From NCBI GenBank assembly GCA_013397935.1, contig VZRN01011464.1, positions 1,348,244-1,412,243 of the forward strand: a stretch of DNA of 64,000 nt. Direction: 5' to 3'. Shown piece after piece: positions 1-12,447 of the stretch. Numbering within the stretch: the first letter of the stretch is position 1; the number at the start of each line of letters is the position of its first letter. A model generated the notes under the pieces. It saw only the letters and a program-made list of their open reading frames with translations. It was not told the origin of the DNA and ran no database searches. The translations under genes and the position numbers were made by a program. The DNA comes from Dasyornis broadbenti (lineage: Eukaryota > Chordata > Aves > Passeriformes > Dasyornithidae).

Positions 1-3000
1 TGTTAAAGCCTGACATGTTGTCTGTTGAAGTCAGTAGTTCCCATTGTTCCACAGGTGCCCAGAGGGCGTGTGCCCTACACCACAGCCTGCTGCTCCAGGC
101 TCACTGAGCAGGCTCACTGGTCCCTGAACAGCTTACCTGAGCAGAAATAAAGCCTGAAAGGTAATGCATCCCTGTACTTGCATGTAACAGACCAAACAGC
201 AATAACATCCTTGTAAAATGATGCTTCAGATTGTGGTGGGGTTTTGAGGGTTTGGGGTTTTTTTTTTGTGGACTCTCTCTGCAAGAAATTGTTTTCATTC
301 CTTGGTTTTCCTAGTTTTCCTAGGTAGTTCAAATATCCAACTTTTCCTGCCTGTAGCATTTTCTGCAGTACTGAAGCAACAGGAAAAGAACAAACTTGTT
401 AGGCAACATCAGTAAGACTGATCACTTGCCTATTTTTGGCTGGTTGTCAGAGCAAGATTAAGGAACCAGTTATCCCACAAGCTAACCTTTAATAGTATGC
501 TGCAGTGCTACTATAGATCACTTAGCTGAACCAAACCTGTTAGATGGTCATTGCTGTCATACATACAGGATGCAAATATCTCCCAAATAGAATGTTTAAA
601 CTATTAGCCTTGCTGTTCACTTCTTCAGGTCTATTTTATTTAAAAACTCTATTTCAAAGGGATTTAAAGAACCAGAGATGGCTCGAAAACTAATCTAAGG
701 GATTATGTGCTAGGTTCCCCAAACCTGTCAAGGCTGAAAGAACCACAGTTTGAATGGGGAAGAGGAAAAGGTCTAAAACTACTGCTCTGTGACCAGCTGT
801 GCTATTCTGAACAGTGCTAATAGGAAAACCATAGGTCATTTGCATGTCTCATAAGTCCATCCTCATCCACAATTATTATGTCCCTTCCTATCTGTTGACA
901 AAACCTTTATAGGTTATAGTGCACATAGCATAAACCACTTCATTCTTGTGATTGGTTTTGCAGTGTTTTAATTAACATTATTTTTTCTGTGGCACGATTA
1001 ATTTCGTGCTGAAGGACAGGGTATGGAAAATGTGAGCCTCTTACCTGCTGTACAAACTGGCTTACCTGGGAACTTCCGGGCATCAAATCCTGGCAACCAA
1101 AGGACCATCTCAAGAAGGAGCCCTCCCTCCAATACTTTATTGGAAGTTCATCTAGGGGAAAAGAATTTCCCAGTGAGATTTGCCATCATCTGCTGCCTGA
1201 TGATCTGAATAGCTGCAATTCAGAATCAGTTGAAACTCCTCTGATGGAAATTGTCTCATCTGATTTTAAAATGTATAGAGTAGGCGTGCATGTGGGGATA
1301 GGTGTCAGTGAGACCCAGCAAATGCTAGCAGTAGGATCCAGGCTGGGACAGGCCCAGCCAGAAGTGGGAGCCTGCTTCAGTGTGGGTGAGACACTGTGGA
1401 GGTGCAATTGCCTACACTGGTGACAAGGGGCACCCTGGCTCATGTCCATGTCTGGGCTGCAGATACTACATTTAAACAGGAAATGTCACTCCATCTCTTT
1501 TATTTTCTGTGTTCAGTAAGACCAAAGAAAGCAGAGCACATAGCAATAATCCCGTAGCAATTTATAGTCATAAATGGTATAAAACAAATAGCATTAAGAA
1601 AAGGAACTGTAATAGATTTGACTTGTTAAATGTATACTAGCATTAGTTGCATAGGAATTAGCACATAAAACTCATAGTTATTGTGTCAGTTTTAATAGCA
1701 ACTACAGGGAATATAAATTTCATACTCTCTCTAAATTAGCATCTTCTATTTTCTAGAGATGGAAAAAGAAAAAATTAAGAAGAAAACATTTGCAGTTTAG
1801 GGGTGGATTTTGAGATCAGCCTATAAGATAATTATTGCTTTTTAACATTCAGCAGAAGATATGCTTATTAAGCTTAATAATGGCTCTATTAATAACACAA
1901 AGCCAAATAATCAACAGTTGTCCTGTTTCACAGGAGTAACAATTAAAGGGTGTGATGTGGAACAGTAAAAGGAATAACAGCAAAGTAGACAAAAGTGAGA
2001 GAGAAACTGCTCTGTTTGGAAACTGAGCATTGCAGAACAGAAGGCTATTAAGAATATCTGAAGTAATGGTAATGCCTACAGCAGAGAATATTTGCCAAGC
2101 CAGTGAGTATCATTAAACAAAAACTGAAGTCACATTTAAAACCACACTGCTTTTTTTATAAAGCAGTATTTCAGTAATTGCTGATCTGACCTCTGCACCT
2201 CAAAACAAAATATCACAACAGTATTACAGCTGTAACATTATGAATTTGAGAGTTGATTCATTGTCCCATAAAAATTAACAGTAGCAGGCTAAACTCATAA
2301 CGCATTAAGAGGAGTACTAGTAGTATTTCAACATTCTGTTGGGAATGCTAGATTCACATTGTCTCTTCAGCAGTTAGGCTGAAAGTTTTTCAAATTTCTG
2401 TTAGGAATGAGGTTTTGCAGTGGTAAAAGATACATGTGCATCTTACCCCTCCTCCCTGATATCTAAGGCTGAGTTCAAACAAAAATAAAGAGCCGAAACT
2501 TCTCTAATATTTTTTTTCTGATTTGTTTCTTTCTCTTCACAAGTTCTATTAATCTTTAGGGGATGCTTCAAACAATTTTCAGGCTATTTAGCCCAACTAC
2601 TGGGCTGAATTTGACCTTTCTAACTTAGAAAGTAATCCACTGCAATAGGACCAAACTACTGGGAACAGCCAGGTGCTGAAGCACTAACAGCAACCCCATG
2701 CCCTTTATGGGTGAATTACTTCCACATGAGCATGAAAGCTCCTTGATGGCTGGGGCGCATTCCATGCTGTCTTAGAGAAAATATTCTATTTTAGCTCACG
2801 TGAAAAAGATTCACATGCCCTAGATCCAAGAGCAGGAAGTGGAGACAGTCAGGAAGCTCAGTTCAAAAGCTTGCTCCTTGTCTGAACTGGGGCACCTTTG
2901 GCATATACACTACCTGCAGAAAAGTCAGTAGGAATTCTATGCATCACTCAAAATATGAAATTGAATTCTCAGACAAGTTAAAAGCAAGAATGTATACAAA

Positions 3001-3770
3001 TATTTTATATAACAGTGATTTCATAATCGCCTCTAAAACCTTTAATAAAGCATCCTGTTATTCAATATTTATTGCCAGCTTGACATGAACTTTTAATGTG
3101 CAAGTATATTTTACGAATATATAAATAGCTCCTTTTTCAAAACAGAATTCAAATGGGTAGCTGCAAGTGATTCACTAAGAAAGAAAGAAAGAAATACTTA
3201 TAAAACACACAGAAATACTGTTGTCTGGTAAATGTACACAGAAGGTTCATCCACATACAAAAGAACTCTTGAAGACATATCAGTCATCTTTAAATTGTTG
3301 CTTCATGGTTTGAAACGCCCCTTAGATTTTGAAAGGCTGGAAGTATCTGGTTCAGATAGGCAAACAGACTCTTGGCATTTCACTGGAAATGCTGTTTTAA
3401 CTTCCATTGCTTTCCAGCTGTCTATAAATTCCAGACATTTTAAGTCAGAGTTTCTCAAATGTCTTCTCCTTTTCTAGCCTCTAAACCTCTATGATCACAT
3501 GAAGCAAATTAAGAAATAATATAATGCTGCGTAGTTTGTGCACTATATATTTTTTTTCTTTTATGTGCTGCTAAAAGCATTGTTTCTTTTCTGCCACAAA
3601 GTACAGTGCTTCCAGCTGCTTGATCTAAAAACACATCAGTGTTATGGAACTGTTCTTTTGTCTTTACCAATTTGGCAGTGGCTCAGAACAGTTTTCCCAT
3701 CAGACTTTGCCTGTGGAAAGAAAAAGAGAGGAACATTGCTTGTATCTTCAAAATTATTATGTGAAGTTTT

Positions 3771-3809
3771 ATATATATGTATATATATGTACATATGCAT
3801 ATATATAGA
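3771..3809. repeat. AT-rich microsatellite
   Basis: Imperfect TA/TG alternation, ATATATATGT repeated and then degenerating to ACATATGCATATATATAG. Confidence 0.85.
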
Positions 3810-4274
3810 TCCCATAATTGCCATGCTTTTTATCTCAGCTTTCTCAGATTTATTCTCCAGCAAGCATAATCAGGTGGTGAAAAAAACTGATCAACACCTT
3901 TTCAAAAAGCAGAGAAAACTGTTGCTTTCCTTTTTGCTTCTTCTGAATTTATATTGAAATGTCTATAGTTCATCTGGGGTTTAATTTGTTTTTTTTTTTT
4001 AATACTAGCAGTTTAGAAATCTGCTATGGATGACTGAAAAACAAATCGTGGCATCATGGTCTACCAAAGAACTATCTTTGGATCTGGACTCTTGATATAG
4101 AGGGAAAATGCCCCTGAGTAGTATTGTTACTGCTTGGAGAAAATATTGGGACCAACATTTAAAGGAAGAGGTTCAGACAGACCTAAAATGGGAAACCATG
4201 GCAGAACTGAGAAGAACTTCATCATCCACCATCATCTATTGATAAAGAGAGGATCTGGAGAAGGCAACTAGCAA

Positions 4275-4330
4275 CTGAGAGAGTATTCTCACAAAGGCTT
4301 TCGTCATGGTTTTTCAAAGACCACAGATGT
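4275..4330 (+). repeat. Dispersed repeat copy A (unclassified)
   Basis: GTATTCTCACAA, GCTTT, TCATG and AGATGT occur in the same order and spacing as at 6425-6479. The copies are diverged and similarity fades on both sides. Confidence 0.5.
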
Positions 4331-6424
4331 CCCGTTAAGTAAACATCTGACTTGGAAGACACAATGTAGTCTAATCACTCCTGACCATGAAAGATCAACT
4401 AGGACTGATAACTGTGGAAGAGCATGGAGTAAAAGTAGGGCCAAAGAAGAGAAAGGGTAAAATATTGAGCAGCTTGCCTGATGTGAGCAACCTTCCAGGT
4501 GTGAGTTTCAGCAGTATCCCAAGACACTGAGCTCTGCATTGCTTTGCAGTCTTGTTTGAGAAGTGAGAAATAGATTGTATTTCACAGCACCTTTCTAGCT
4601 GAGAGGGAGGTCCTTTGTTCCTCAAATAATCCCTGTGTCTGCAGGAGTTTGTATGAGATCAGCAGCATGTTTAATTTCTGCACAAGCCCCTTATCTCCCC
4701 TCCATACATGTGTTTATGTGGGGGAGAGGGAGGGAAAAGGTGGGAGGAAGCAGCGTAGTCCTGAGCTGTCAGTAAAAGCATGGAAAGATTTTATTGTCTC
4801 CCACAAGTGCTGTACTTTGGTCTCACCAAAACAGGAGGTGGGGCTGCTAACAAGTGCTGGTGAAGTTGCATGAACCAAGAAGGAGTGGATAGAGCAGAAA
4901 ATTTAGAAGGACACTTTGCTTTACAAATGGCACCCCAAAATGTTTTTGGTACATCCCTGAAGCTCCATTATCTCTGAGCACAAGCAACAACTGCAACAAT
5001 CTCCTGAGCAAAATTCAGTGAATAGAAAGGACACACAACTCTCATTACTTTTAAGATTTTTTCCCATTTGGGTCTTTCTCTGTGGTGAAACTGCAACAAC
5101 CTTTAGATAGTGTCTAATTGCTACAAGGTCTACACAATCCCTTCTGGGTCACTAGGAAAATCCTCACCATCTGTCTCAGGCCTGGAACTGCTCAGAATAG
5201 CTCCAAGGCTCTGCTCCTGCTATCCATGCACCCGTCTGCTTCTGCACTCTCAGGGCTTCTCCAGCTGACTGCATTGCTCCCAGGAAAGGGCACTTTCCTG
5301 CCCTCCTCCATGGCTTTCACTGTGCCCTGAGTGTAGCAGTCAGGACAGTGTGCAGGAGTGTTTGGGGACCTCCTGCCTTGCCATTTGGAACTGTGTTGTC
5401 TCCCTAAAATTCACAAGGATTGCTCATTTCATTGAGTGACTAACAGGAGAGGACACCAGAATGCTCTACTGCATATATTTTTTTCTTTGAGTTACTTGTT
5501 GGATAACTTACTGGTAGCCATTGGGCAGCGGCTGCCAAATCTGCGGCATGACCTGGGAGCAGTGTTAGAGGTTATATAGGCAGCACTCTGCATCTGTGCT
5601 AGTTTTAATCCTGTAGTTTGTTAGTCCCTAGCGAGAGAGCCCATCCTCTGGCAGCTCTATTTCCCCTTTGGCATGGAAGTGTGCCCCACAAGAGAAAGCC
5701 ATGGCAGTCTCCTTCCCTCTGAGCCCATTAGGCTCATCTCACCTTCATTTCATAATCCTTGACACCAGTATTTACATTGTATGCATTTGCAGTGAACACA
5801 GTGACAAGTCTCTAGCCAAGGTCTCTACGGGTCACTGCTGAGGCTCCAGACACCTGCCCTGGGGACCTGGGAGCAGGGAAGTCAAGGAGCCATTTCCTGC
5901 CCAGGTCATGGATCCTGGTGGATCCCTGCACTGGGAGGCATTGCAGGAGATTTTGCATTCTGGCTTTCATCATGGTGCTGAGCCCTGACATCTGACTGTT
6001 CCTATAGCCACCCCAAGTCACATTACTCAGACCTCAGGGGAGCTGGCATTCATGAATGTCACACTCACCTTTCCGTGTCACACCAGCAGCTGCGTGGTCT
6101 TTGCCCCTGTGCAAGGGGTGAGGGCCAGGAATGGGCTTACTGCTCCTCAGAGCCAGGCACCAGCTCTGCTGTAGGAGGCTTGTTGTCTACCTCATGCTTA
6201 TCATAGACCCAGTGACATTTTTCACCTTTGTTGTAGACCTGTTGGCAACATGAGTGGCAAATAGTCTCTGCATGACAGTGACAATGAATTGCTTTGATTT
6301 TCAAGTAGATTCAGGTTCCACCTGGTGACAGGAAAAAGTAATTACCAAAACCTTCACAAGAAGTTAAAACATTCAAAATATATAACATACCAACATTTAC
6401 CAAAAATCCAATCATATCCAATAT

Positions 6425-6479
6425 CTGAGAGGGTATTCTCACAACAGCTTTAATCATGATTATTTAAAATCCAAGATGT
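6425..6479 (+). repeat. Dispersed repeat copy B (unclassified)
   Basis: Partner of 4275-4330 in direct orientation about 2.1 kb away. Family not recognised. Confidence 0.5.
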
Positions 6480-8496
6480 GGATATTTTTGAATAAAATAT
6501 CCAATGATATTTTATAATTTTAACTGTGTGGAGACCTCCAAAAGCAATGACTTGTCACAGAAATCTCCATATGTTTTGCAAAAATCCTACAAAATATCCT
6601 TTCATTATTCATAATTGTGAACCCAAGAGAGACTGCTGTGATCAGTTGGCATGACACAGGCTAGGGATACAGTTCAAAAAAATTCCTGAATTACTGAGCA
6701 CAAGCATTTCTTTTAGAAAAGCATCCGCTTCTCTTTTAAGAATTTCTACTGCATAAGAATTCACCACAGTTCTTGAAGAGCTGTTCCAACAATTGAAGTG
6801 TCAATGTTTGAATTTGTCTAATTTCTTTAACAGACATCAAATCTTACCTTTGCTAATTTAAAGTGCTTCTGCCACTGCATTTCTGCCCCCCTGGGTACAC
6901 TGAGACTCTCATGGGACCGAGCCTTCGCCTGGCCATTAGGGACACATTGAAATCCACAGTGCCTTTACAAGAAAATGTATTTTTTGTAGTCCTTCAACAT
7001 TTTTGTGGCTTTACTTTGTAACAAGTTTATTTATTTCAGTATATTCCACAAATCTCTGACATCAGAATGGGGCAGAGTGTTCCAACAAGATGGTACCAGT
7101 AAGACAAACAGGTGAGTTATAGCCTCTCTGCCTTTATTTGTCTGTATATCTCCTTTTTGATTCAACCTTTCATTGGGAACTCATACTCAGGTCCAACAAG
7201 CTCCCACATCTCCACTGTCTCCTTTGCTCTAGCACAGTCACATCTTCTTTTGTCTCTTCTTTGTTTCAGGACATGCAATACTACATTGGGCCATATCAGA
7301 ATGGATTTTTGTGTCCAGCTTACTGAGCACAGCAGAGCCCTCTGTGCACGTCTCCTTCATTTAATTTGTTCTACTTCTATCAGTGTAGCTGATTCAGGCT
7401 ACCACCATCTTTTCATGATATGCAAAATCAACATAAACCTTTTGCAGGAATGGACAGTGGGGATCCTTTGAGATTAAACCTCAGATCATCCATTTTAGAT
7501 GAAAATAATTGAAGTGTATATGGAGTAGCATGGAGTATGTTTATTTTTCCTTTCTCTGCAGAAGAGAAGCCTAATGGCATATTGTTAGGGGTCACTGTAC
7601 CTTGGCTGATCAATTTCTGTGTTCTCTTTATGGCTTTGTAAGACACAAGCATAGAATCAGCATGGTTTTGAAATGCAAAGTAAGATTTTTCCCTTTACAT
7701 TTCAACTCCTTCAGATTCTGAGGGACTCAGCTGGTGGGTTTTATAGCTAACAAAGGCAGGATGGAGAAAGCAGCCGACTACTGATGCTTTTTAAATCTCA
7801 GCCTGAGAAGCTCTTACTCCACAGAAAACCTGTATCTGTAATAAATATAATCCACACCAACACTTGGGGAAGTTCATTCTTTAATCCAATCTAATTTTAA
7901 AAGACAGTAAAATATGTGTCTGCAGATTCATCAGTTCGCCTCACATCACTTGTAACAGGTAATCAGTACTTTTTGTTGAAGTTGTTATCCTTTTCACAAA
8001 AAGAAAAAAGAAAATGTTGGGATGGGAAGGAACAAGCAGTGTAACTAGAACTTCAAAAAGGTGTAAATTATCCAAAATTACACCTGCACCTCAATGCTCA
8101 GAAAGGATAAATAGCCACATATACACACGTCCACACAAATTCTGTTTTTCTTTGATGTCCCTAATACAAATGCTGATCAAGGGCTGTCTTGCTTACTTTT
8201 ACAAAATAAATATGTGAAATCAGAACCCAAGGCAGATGTATTTCTGACTAGTGATTTCCTGTTGTGTTCACTGAGGCTACAAGGCATAAAATAACAAGAA
8301 AGGAATAAAATCCTGGTTGTAATACAAGCCTGAACGACATACTGATGCTGGTAGGAGTGTATTTTCCTGCTCTTATTTTATTAAGTTATACGTGAAAGTG
8401 CCAACTTAGTCACTGATTTCACAGAAAACCTGTGAGTGCTGGCTGACTCCACATGTTTATTCAGCAAAGGGCTCATTACAGAAGTGCCATCTCCAA

Positions 8497-8534
8497 CATC
8501 TCCATTGCTCTCCAGCATCTCCATTGCTCTCCAG
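8497..8534 (+). repeat. Tandem 19-mer, two copies
   Basis: CATCTCCATTGCTCTCCAG occurs twice head to tail and accounts for the repeated codons in overlapping open frames there. Confidence 0.9.
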
Positions 8535-10605
8535 CTACATCTGTGCTCCAGTTTCCACACCAGTCTCCTTTTTCACTCTTTGTCAGCAAATTCACCACCA
8601 ACCCTCTCCCAATCCTGTTTTTACCCACACAGTAAGGCAGATGAAAGAGAAACCCATTGTACCAAAAAAAAGCCCTGCTCACAAACCAACCAAATCCTGT
8701 TCCCCACTCCAGGCCAAATTTATATGTTTACAAATTTGATTTCTCTAACCCAGTGGTCTCTTGCCCTCTCTCTTTGCTCTTTTGCCATGGTGAGGAACTA
8801 ACATGCTCGTTTTTGGAGGAGAACTGATCAAGTGATCAACTCTTTGATGCCATTGTTGCAGAGACACATGGAAGAGATTGAATTCTGCGCAGAACTGGTC
8901 TGCTTTAGTAGTCCCCATCCATCCTAGATTGCCAAGCCATGCAATACCTTTCTCTGTGTCTGCAGCATGCTCAGGGTGAGGAGGCACGGGGCTCTCATAG
9001 GCAGCACGAGAGGGTGACTGGCAGTGTGTGGCAACGTCTGTGGCCAACAGCCACTGGACCTGCACCTCCTGTACAGCTGGAGCCTCTGCTGGTTGGCCCT
9101 GCTCTGAGATCTCCAGTGCAGAGCCTTGACACACAGTGCAGACACATCCTCTGGGTCTCTGCTGTTCCTCAGGTCTGGGCAGCAAGCACTGCTCTGTCTG
9201 GCTGCCTGCTGATGGTGTCTGTTCCAACAGAGGTTCTCTTTATTTCCTTTGTCCCAAATACACAGCTCTCACAAACCCTGCTAACATAATTCCTTTGCAC
9301 AAGGCCCTTAATTTGCACAGTCCACAGACTCAGAGTGGCATACTTTTCAAATGTTTGTTTCATCAAGGACTGTAGCTATGTAAGGTATTATAGTGCAATG
9401 GCGATGGTTAGCACTTCTATCACCTTGAATCATCTTTCACCCCACTGTCCATATTCTGCTCTTCGTCGGCCCTTTCTCACCTTCAGCTACGCCTTTTGGT
9501 AGTATCTTCTCCAGCTTCTTCCCACAAAAGAGCTGATGAGCAAGTTGCTTTCTTTGCGCTGTGCAGAACAAACATATCTCACATCAGACCTTACTGCAAC
9601 CAGCAAAGACTTGGGAGAGACCCAAGTCTTAAGGTTCCTCCACAAGAACCACCTCACTTTGAGAAAGCGGCCCTTAGTAGCCAGTCAGAACTGCATTTGT
9701 CTTCCTGCAGCTGACATAAACTGGACAAATTTATACTGCTCTGATATCATGGCTAATGCAAAAGGACTGTGACCATGTAGAAACCACATGGATGAAATCC
9801 TTACTGAGTGGTCTCAAACTGATTGTTGCGATAATTGGACATTCTTGTTAAAGCATGCTGGACTTGCACATGCAACACTACATCAGGAGCGGTTTCCCGT
9901 GGAGAACTAATGTTGAGGAGCTTTTTGCAAGAGTAGCCTGTGGCTGAGGCCTTTTCCTGCAGAGTTTTAGAAGCAGAATTAATCTTCTAGGAACTGGCAT
10001 GGCATTTCTGTCACAAGAAGTGGCTTTTGTGCATTTTAGTTATGGTGGAAGACAGGAACAGGAAAAGTCACAAATACCTTAAGGAGCTCTAGATCCAGCT
10101 GAAGACTGCCTGCAATATCCTGGGAGGAACTTCACTAGCTGGTGCTGGCAACCCAAACTGGAACAGCCCCTTCCTAACTGCCTTACTGGACTATCTGTTT
10201 ACTACTAAAACTCTTCTAGTTGCAAACTGCAACTCAGATTTCCCTTGAATAAATATCAGCAAAGGCAAAAAGAGGTTTTTCGTACAGAGTTGAAAGCATG
10301 GGAACAGCTGAGTTTGTGAAGTTCTGCCCCGCCATGGTGTGGATCCATCATGTCAAAAGTCATGGTGTAAGTTTAAGGGTACAAACTGTGCTGTGATAAC
10401 AGCTACTCTGAACACTGGGGACAGTTTCCACAGAGAATCAGATTCTTGAAAAAAATCCCCCAAATTTCAACAAATTTTCTCTGTGGTTACTGCATCCCAA
10501 GACATACCCAGGCTGCTATCACAGTTCAGGAACATGGAAATGGAGACAAAAGTGAATGATCACTACAGTTGTAGATCTTGTAGTCTGGGACAATTGGCTG
10601 ATTTG

Positions 10606-10680
10606 TTATATATAATTATATAATATTCCATGTAATATTATATGAATATTTATTATATATTATATGTATTGCATGTTATA
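10606..10680. repeat. AT-rich low-complexity stretch with short inverted repeat
   Basis: Almost pure A/T. ATATAATATT and AATATTATAT form a perfect 10-bp inverted pair around a short CCATGT spacer. Confidence 0.7.
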
Positions 10681-10736
10681 TTAATGGCAGGTTCTGTGTT
10701 GGGCTATTGGAATTAATTGACTACTTGGTTGTTCCT

Positions 10737-10742
10737 TTTATT
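10737..10742 (-). promoter_or_regulatory. Possible polyadenylation hexamer
   Basis: AATAAA on the minus strand about 330 nt after the tentative stop. An ATTAAA variant lies nearer, at about 11000-11006. AATAAA is frequent by chance in such AT-rich DNA. Confidence 0.25.
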
Positions 10743-11071
10743 TTCAAAGCTATGGTGGGGGGAAGAAAATCCAAACAGTCTATGCTATGCAGAATATGGT
10801 CCCATTGAGAACATTTCCGAATATTATCTCCATCTGTGGTGAGATAGAATTTTCAGCATGATTTCTTCTATGCTGTTTTGAGCACACATCAATTTATGTT
10901 AATACTCATTAACTACTATTGAAAATTTTCTTTGAGGAATACTGAGTTACAAATACTACATAAGAAAAGATCAGTCATCACTCATAAGGTCCATAAGGAA
11001 TGTTTTAATTACTAATTTCTTTTTTTTAACATTAAAATCAAAGTGAGGTCAATATCTGGGGGCCAAGGATG

Positions 11072-11123
11072 CTAAATTAAAGGAGTGTGTTCTGCCATTC
11101 TAGTAAAACTTAATGTTGAGTTC
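11072..11123 (-). CDS. Exon 23 (tentative): terminal coding exon with TAG stop
   Basis: The acceptor is TTTCTGCTCCACTTACTGAG, a good pyrimidine tract. The frame continues from exon 22 and gives TNSTLSFTRMAEHTPLI, then TAG at 11072-11074. Position, length and an N-x-S/T plus FT pattern resemble the NISLHNFTSLTW end of C-terminal SI/MGAM units, but similarity is weak and the usual Trp is missing. Another terminal exon further downstream cannot be excluded. Confidence 0.5.
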
Positions 11124-12401
11124 CTCAGTAAGTGGAGCAGAAATACGCAGAGTCAGTTTCTGTGGAAAAAAAGAGGCACAAAATAATGAATTATGTTAAG
11201 GTAAAAAAAAAAACCCAGTTCAAAACAGAGATTAAGAAGTGAAACTTGAGTTTAGACCTTCATGATTTCTTTAGCGTATCTGGGAGGTGAGACAACTTGA
11301 TGGCAGTATGCATCTCTCTACTACTGTATGCAATTCAACATCCCTTTTAGAAACTCAGGAATGGTTTAAAATTAATTAATAACATGAATTAAATATTAAA
11401 TTATAAATACAATATCTGTCCTGCTCTCTCTCTGTTCAATATTAAATTTAATGTATTTTGTGCTACTCACGTAATTTCCATTTTCAGTACTTCACCAGTT
11501 TTATCTTTAGGTTTCAGAATTATTAATCTCTTAAAATGCACAATATCCATTCATGCCAAGCTATTTCTTTGCTAGCCCACAAATTCATGTTAACATTACT
11601 CTAACAGACTGTGCTTACTTAGATCACTTCTTCAAAGTATTTAATATTTTCATCTTTCATCAGAAACAGTTCTCCACCACTGCTTAGTAAGTTGGAATCC
11701 CACTTGAATAATTTGCCTTTTCTTCAAATACAGAGAAAAATCCAGACAAAAATACTGCAAAGCCATCCATATACTAACCAAAAAATTGCCAGGTAGACAG
11801 AGAGGCTACTCCAGATGCAATACTGCATGGACATTGGGAGCTATGGATGTTGAGAACCTCTGCACTTCCCAGCAGAGGATGCAAGTGTGATAAAAAGAAC
11901 CTTCCCAATGCCCAAGTCACTTTGTTATCAGTACAGGCTTGGCCAACAGATGTACCCTTCCAACATCCCTGCTGCAGTCACTGTACAGTTCCTTAAGGCA
12001 TGAGACTCCAGGGGGAAAAATGATAACAGACTCCTAATAATAGGAAGATTCTGTGATATGGCAAATGTCAGATCAGGGTAGCACTGCATGAATCAGAAAG
12101 AAGTGGCTTATTACTAAGCAACCTGTTTCTATTTATATACAAATAAATATGGCTCAATAAGCACTTAAGCACTGCTATTTGGTAAATCTGCTTTCTGTAA
12201 AGCAAAACCATTATGGTAGAAGTTACTTTGTACTGTATCCCTTCAAACAGTGTGGTCTTTGCTTGTTAAACTATTATACAAAAAGTAACCTCATTAAGCC
12301 TGTAAGAAAGTAGCAAATTTGCCCTTTACACTTTATTTTTTAATTACATGAATTACAGGTTTTCAAGATCTAAACCCAAGCTGCTGCTAGGGCTCTTTTT
12401 A

Positions 12402-12447
<46 letters not shown>

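Larger units (their letters stand above)
1..11071. other. 3' flank; no gene recognised
   Basis: AT-rich sequence after the gene's 3' end. Open frames reach 160 codons (minus strand, 8745-9227) and 119-121 codons (plus strand, 7112-7471 and 8436-8801), but none shows a known domain, splice pattern or family motif. It contains an AT microsatellite, a tandem 19-mer and a dispersed pair of about 55 nt, listed separately. Confidence 0.6.

Noticed and set aside
8745..9227. 160-codon minus-strand open frame in the 3' flank.
   Set aside because: No domain or splice context; other frames on both strands are also open here.
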